Shown piece after piece: positions 4,406 through 5,893 of a stretch of 5,893 nt of DNA. The notes under the pieces are model-generated. The model saw only the letters and a list, made by a program, of their open reading frames with translations. It had not been told where the DNA came from and made no database searches. Each line of letters starts with the position of its first letter. Within the stretch, counting starts at the first letter, position 1. Origin of the DNA: Methanosarcinaceae archaeon (lineage in GTDB: Archaea; Halobacteriota; Methanosarcinia; Methanosarcinales; Methanosarcinaceae); NCBI GenBank assembly GCA_030596385.1, contig JAUVKD010000070.1, positions 1 to 5,893 on the forward strand. Direction: 5' to 3'. The translations under genes and the position numbers were made by a program.

Positions 4406-5893
4406 TCATTTCGCCCAGAATGGATTATCCCTGCGCTTAATTGTCAGGAATGCTTCCAGTGATTCTATCTCATCAGCCTTCAATGAATCATATAATTCAT
4501 GTTCAAGGATCTTTGCATGTCTCTCAGGTATATTCACATACAAAATGTCACCCTCTTTGATCTGCCTGCCAACTGTCGGACCTTCAATTGCCATAGCAAC
4601 TTCCATACCAATACGGGCCTCACCTATATTCTCACCATTTGCCTGCAGTCCCTTAATTCTTCCCACTATTATACCCTCACCTGATGTAATATCAACATTT
4701 GTCTTGACCATTCCGCTTGATATTTTCACGCCAACCACTGCGGGTTTACTCTGTCGGAATGTGCAATCAGGGAGTATCCTGAACTGCCCTGCCTTGATAA
4801 TCATCTCGGATATGCTCTTTTCAGACTTTGTCTTGTGTTCTTTTATCCAATCCGTATAAGTATCTACAAGCTTGTATATCACATCGCTCATGAACAATTT
4901 TACGCCGGAAGTCTGCATAAGGTCCTTTGCATCCAGAAGGATACCCACATTAAATCCGATTATCACTGAATTTAACGGGTCTTCGATTGTAGATACTTCT
5001 ATAATATCATGGTGAGATATATCTCCAATATCCGCTTTGCGAATCGTTATGTTTTCTTTCTGAAGTTCACTTACAAGCGCTTCAAGTGAACCGATCGTAT
5101 CTGCTTTTAATGTAATCCCATTAGCGTCAGTATGAATCCTGACCTCTTCGATCTCTTCGTGTATTTCCTTTATGATCTTATCAACAGTATCTGTAGTTAC
5201 AACCCTTACAGGCGAACCTGCAAGTGCATCATCAAGACCTTGTGCAGATATTTTCACACCAATAGCAGCAGTGACCTTGCTTACCTGCTTGAACTTTTCT
5301 TCAGCATGTATATCAGAAAGAGGTTGCGGTTTCAGCAAAGCCCGAATCTTGGTCTGTCTAGGTTTTCCAAGGCTTCCAACAACGATTTTTTCGCCTTTTT
5401 TCATTGTACCATCATAGAGGATGATGTCCATTGTCATCCCTAAACCACGTTCTTCCTTAACTTCAAGAACCGTGCCAGCACCTGGTCCGTCAGCATTATA
5501 ATGCAGATTCGATTCCAAAAACTTCTGTGCAAGTCCTAAAAGTATCATTAATATATCGGGCGTTCCCTCACCTGTTATAGCACTTATAGGTATCACTGCA
5601 ATCGTTTTTTGGAAATCTGCCACCCTGTCATACCGATCTGAATTGAAACCAACATTATAAAGTTCACCAACGATCTGGTATAACTTGTTGTCAAGTGAAT
5701 TTCTTACATGCTCAATTTGTTTATTGTATGTGGCCAGAAAAGGCATATTCTTGTTCGGATTCCATCCGTGTATCCTGTCGATCTTATTTGCAACCACAAC
5801 AAACGGCGTCTTGAACCTTTTTAAAATCTCAAGACTCTCGATCGTCTGTGGTTTGAACCCTTCGTTAATATCAACAATGACAACAGCCAGATC
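4406..5893 (-). CDS. infB: Translation initiation factor aIF5B (IF-2 homologue), 5' end outside the window
   Basis: aIF5B is a GTPase that promotes ribosomal subunit joining and supports initiator tRNA on the ribosome. The frame is open from base 5893 to a TGA at 4408-4406, giving 495 visible residues; roughly the first 90-100, with the P-loop and DxxG motifs, are missing. The visible part starts DLAVVIVDINEGFKPQT, followed by NKID (G4, 36-39) and SAITGEG (G5, 104-110). Next come domain II (about 139-230, GAGTVLEVKEERGLGMTMD), domain III (about 255-320, LKADTIGSLEALVSELQK), and domain IV (about 385-470, GVKISSGMVKTNVDI, GRIKGLQANG, GMEVAMAIEG, VGRQIKEGDILYV). The typical archaeal ending is RRDNPFWAK. 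No intein is seen in the visible part. The internal GTG at 5797 is not the start, because conserved G-domain sequence continues upstream of it. No clear T-tract terminator follows, so read-through into rps6e is possible. Confidence 0.97.
   Translation of the reverse strand, partial: DLAVVIVDINEGFKPQTIESLEILKRFKTPFVVVANKIDRIHGWNPNKNMPFLATYNKQIEHVRNSLDNKLYQIVGELYNVGFNSDRYDRVADFQKTIAVIPISAITGEGTPDILMILLGLAQKFLESNLHYNADGPGAGTVLEVKEERGLGMTMDIILYDGTMKKGEKIVVGSLGKPRQTKIRALLKPQPLSDIHAEEKFKQVSKVTAAIGVKISAQGLDDALAGSPVRVVTTDTVDKIIKEIHEEIEEVRIHTDANGITLKADTIGSLEALVSELQKENITIRKADIGDISHHDIIEVSTIEDPLNSVIIGFNVGILLDAKDLMQTSGVKLFMSDVIYKLVDTYTDWIKEHKTKSEKSISEMIIKAGQFRILPDCTFRQSKPAVVGVKISSGMVKTNVDITSGEGIIVGRIKGLQANGENIGEARIGMEVAMAIEGPTVGRQIKEGDILYVNIPERHAKILEHELYDSLKADEIESLEAFLTIKRRDNPFWAK

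Noticed and set aside
5132..5443. Plus-strand open frames inside infB
   Set aside because: They are antisense to conserved aIF5B domains with no independent support.
5797..5797. GTG at 5797 (minus strand) as the infB start
   Set aside because: The same frame stays open to the window edge and encodes conserved G-domain sequence (VDINEGFKPQT) upstream of it.

Overview
The window looks like chromosomal DNA of a euryarchaeon, most likely of the Methanosarcinales or a related ANME-type lineage. The evidence is the gene set: archaeal Trm1, TrmY (which makes the archaeal m1-pseudouridine 54 of tRNA), ribosomal protein eS6 and aIF5B. AT-rich TATA-like boxes, oligo-T tracts after genes and a lipobox-bearing surface protein of methanogen style agree with this. 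The lineage is an inference from protein resemblance and was not checked against a database.

Layout. (1) Bases 1-573, minus strand: the N-terminal 191 residues of a malic enzyme, cut by the window edge. (2) Bases 574-1173: a 600-base, mostly AT-rich divergent spacer with no convincing gene. It holds T-tracts and two weak open stretches that may be gene debris. (3) Bases 1174-2897, plus strand: a small lipoprotein with a repeat-rich acidic stalk and a cupredoxin-like domain lacking its copper ligands, followed 29 bases later by trm1. (4) Bases 2898-3022: a convergent spacer with several small hairpins and T-runs. (5) Bases 3023-5893, minus strand, read from right to left: infB (aIF5B, 5' end outside the window), rps6e (eS6), then trmY, with spacers of 221 and 142 bases that carry most of the regulatory-looking structure.

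How the genes fit together. Four of the six genes serve translation. aIF5B joins ribosomal subunits and supports initiator tRNA, eS6 is a small-subunit protein, Trm1 dimethylates G26 of tRNA, and TrmY methylates pseudouridine 54 of tRNA. The malic enzyme belongs to central carbon metabolism (malate to pyruvate), and the lipoprotein is a cell-surface protein of unknown role.

No new multi-gene system is visible. The most unusual items are small: a hairpin plus an exactly duplicated 15-bp unit ending in T-runs directly after rps6e; an array of three related 20-bp direct repeats just upstream of the likely rps6e promoter; a 22-bp perfect palindrome inside the malic enzyme gene; and the lipoprotein's 54-bp tandem repeats and ligand-less cupredoxin domain.
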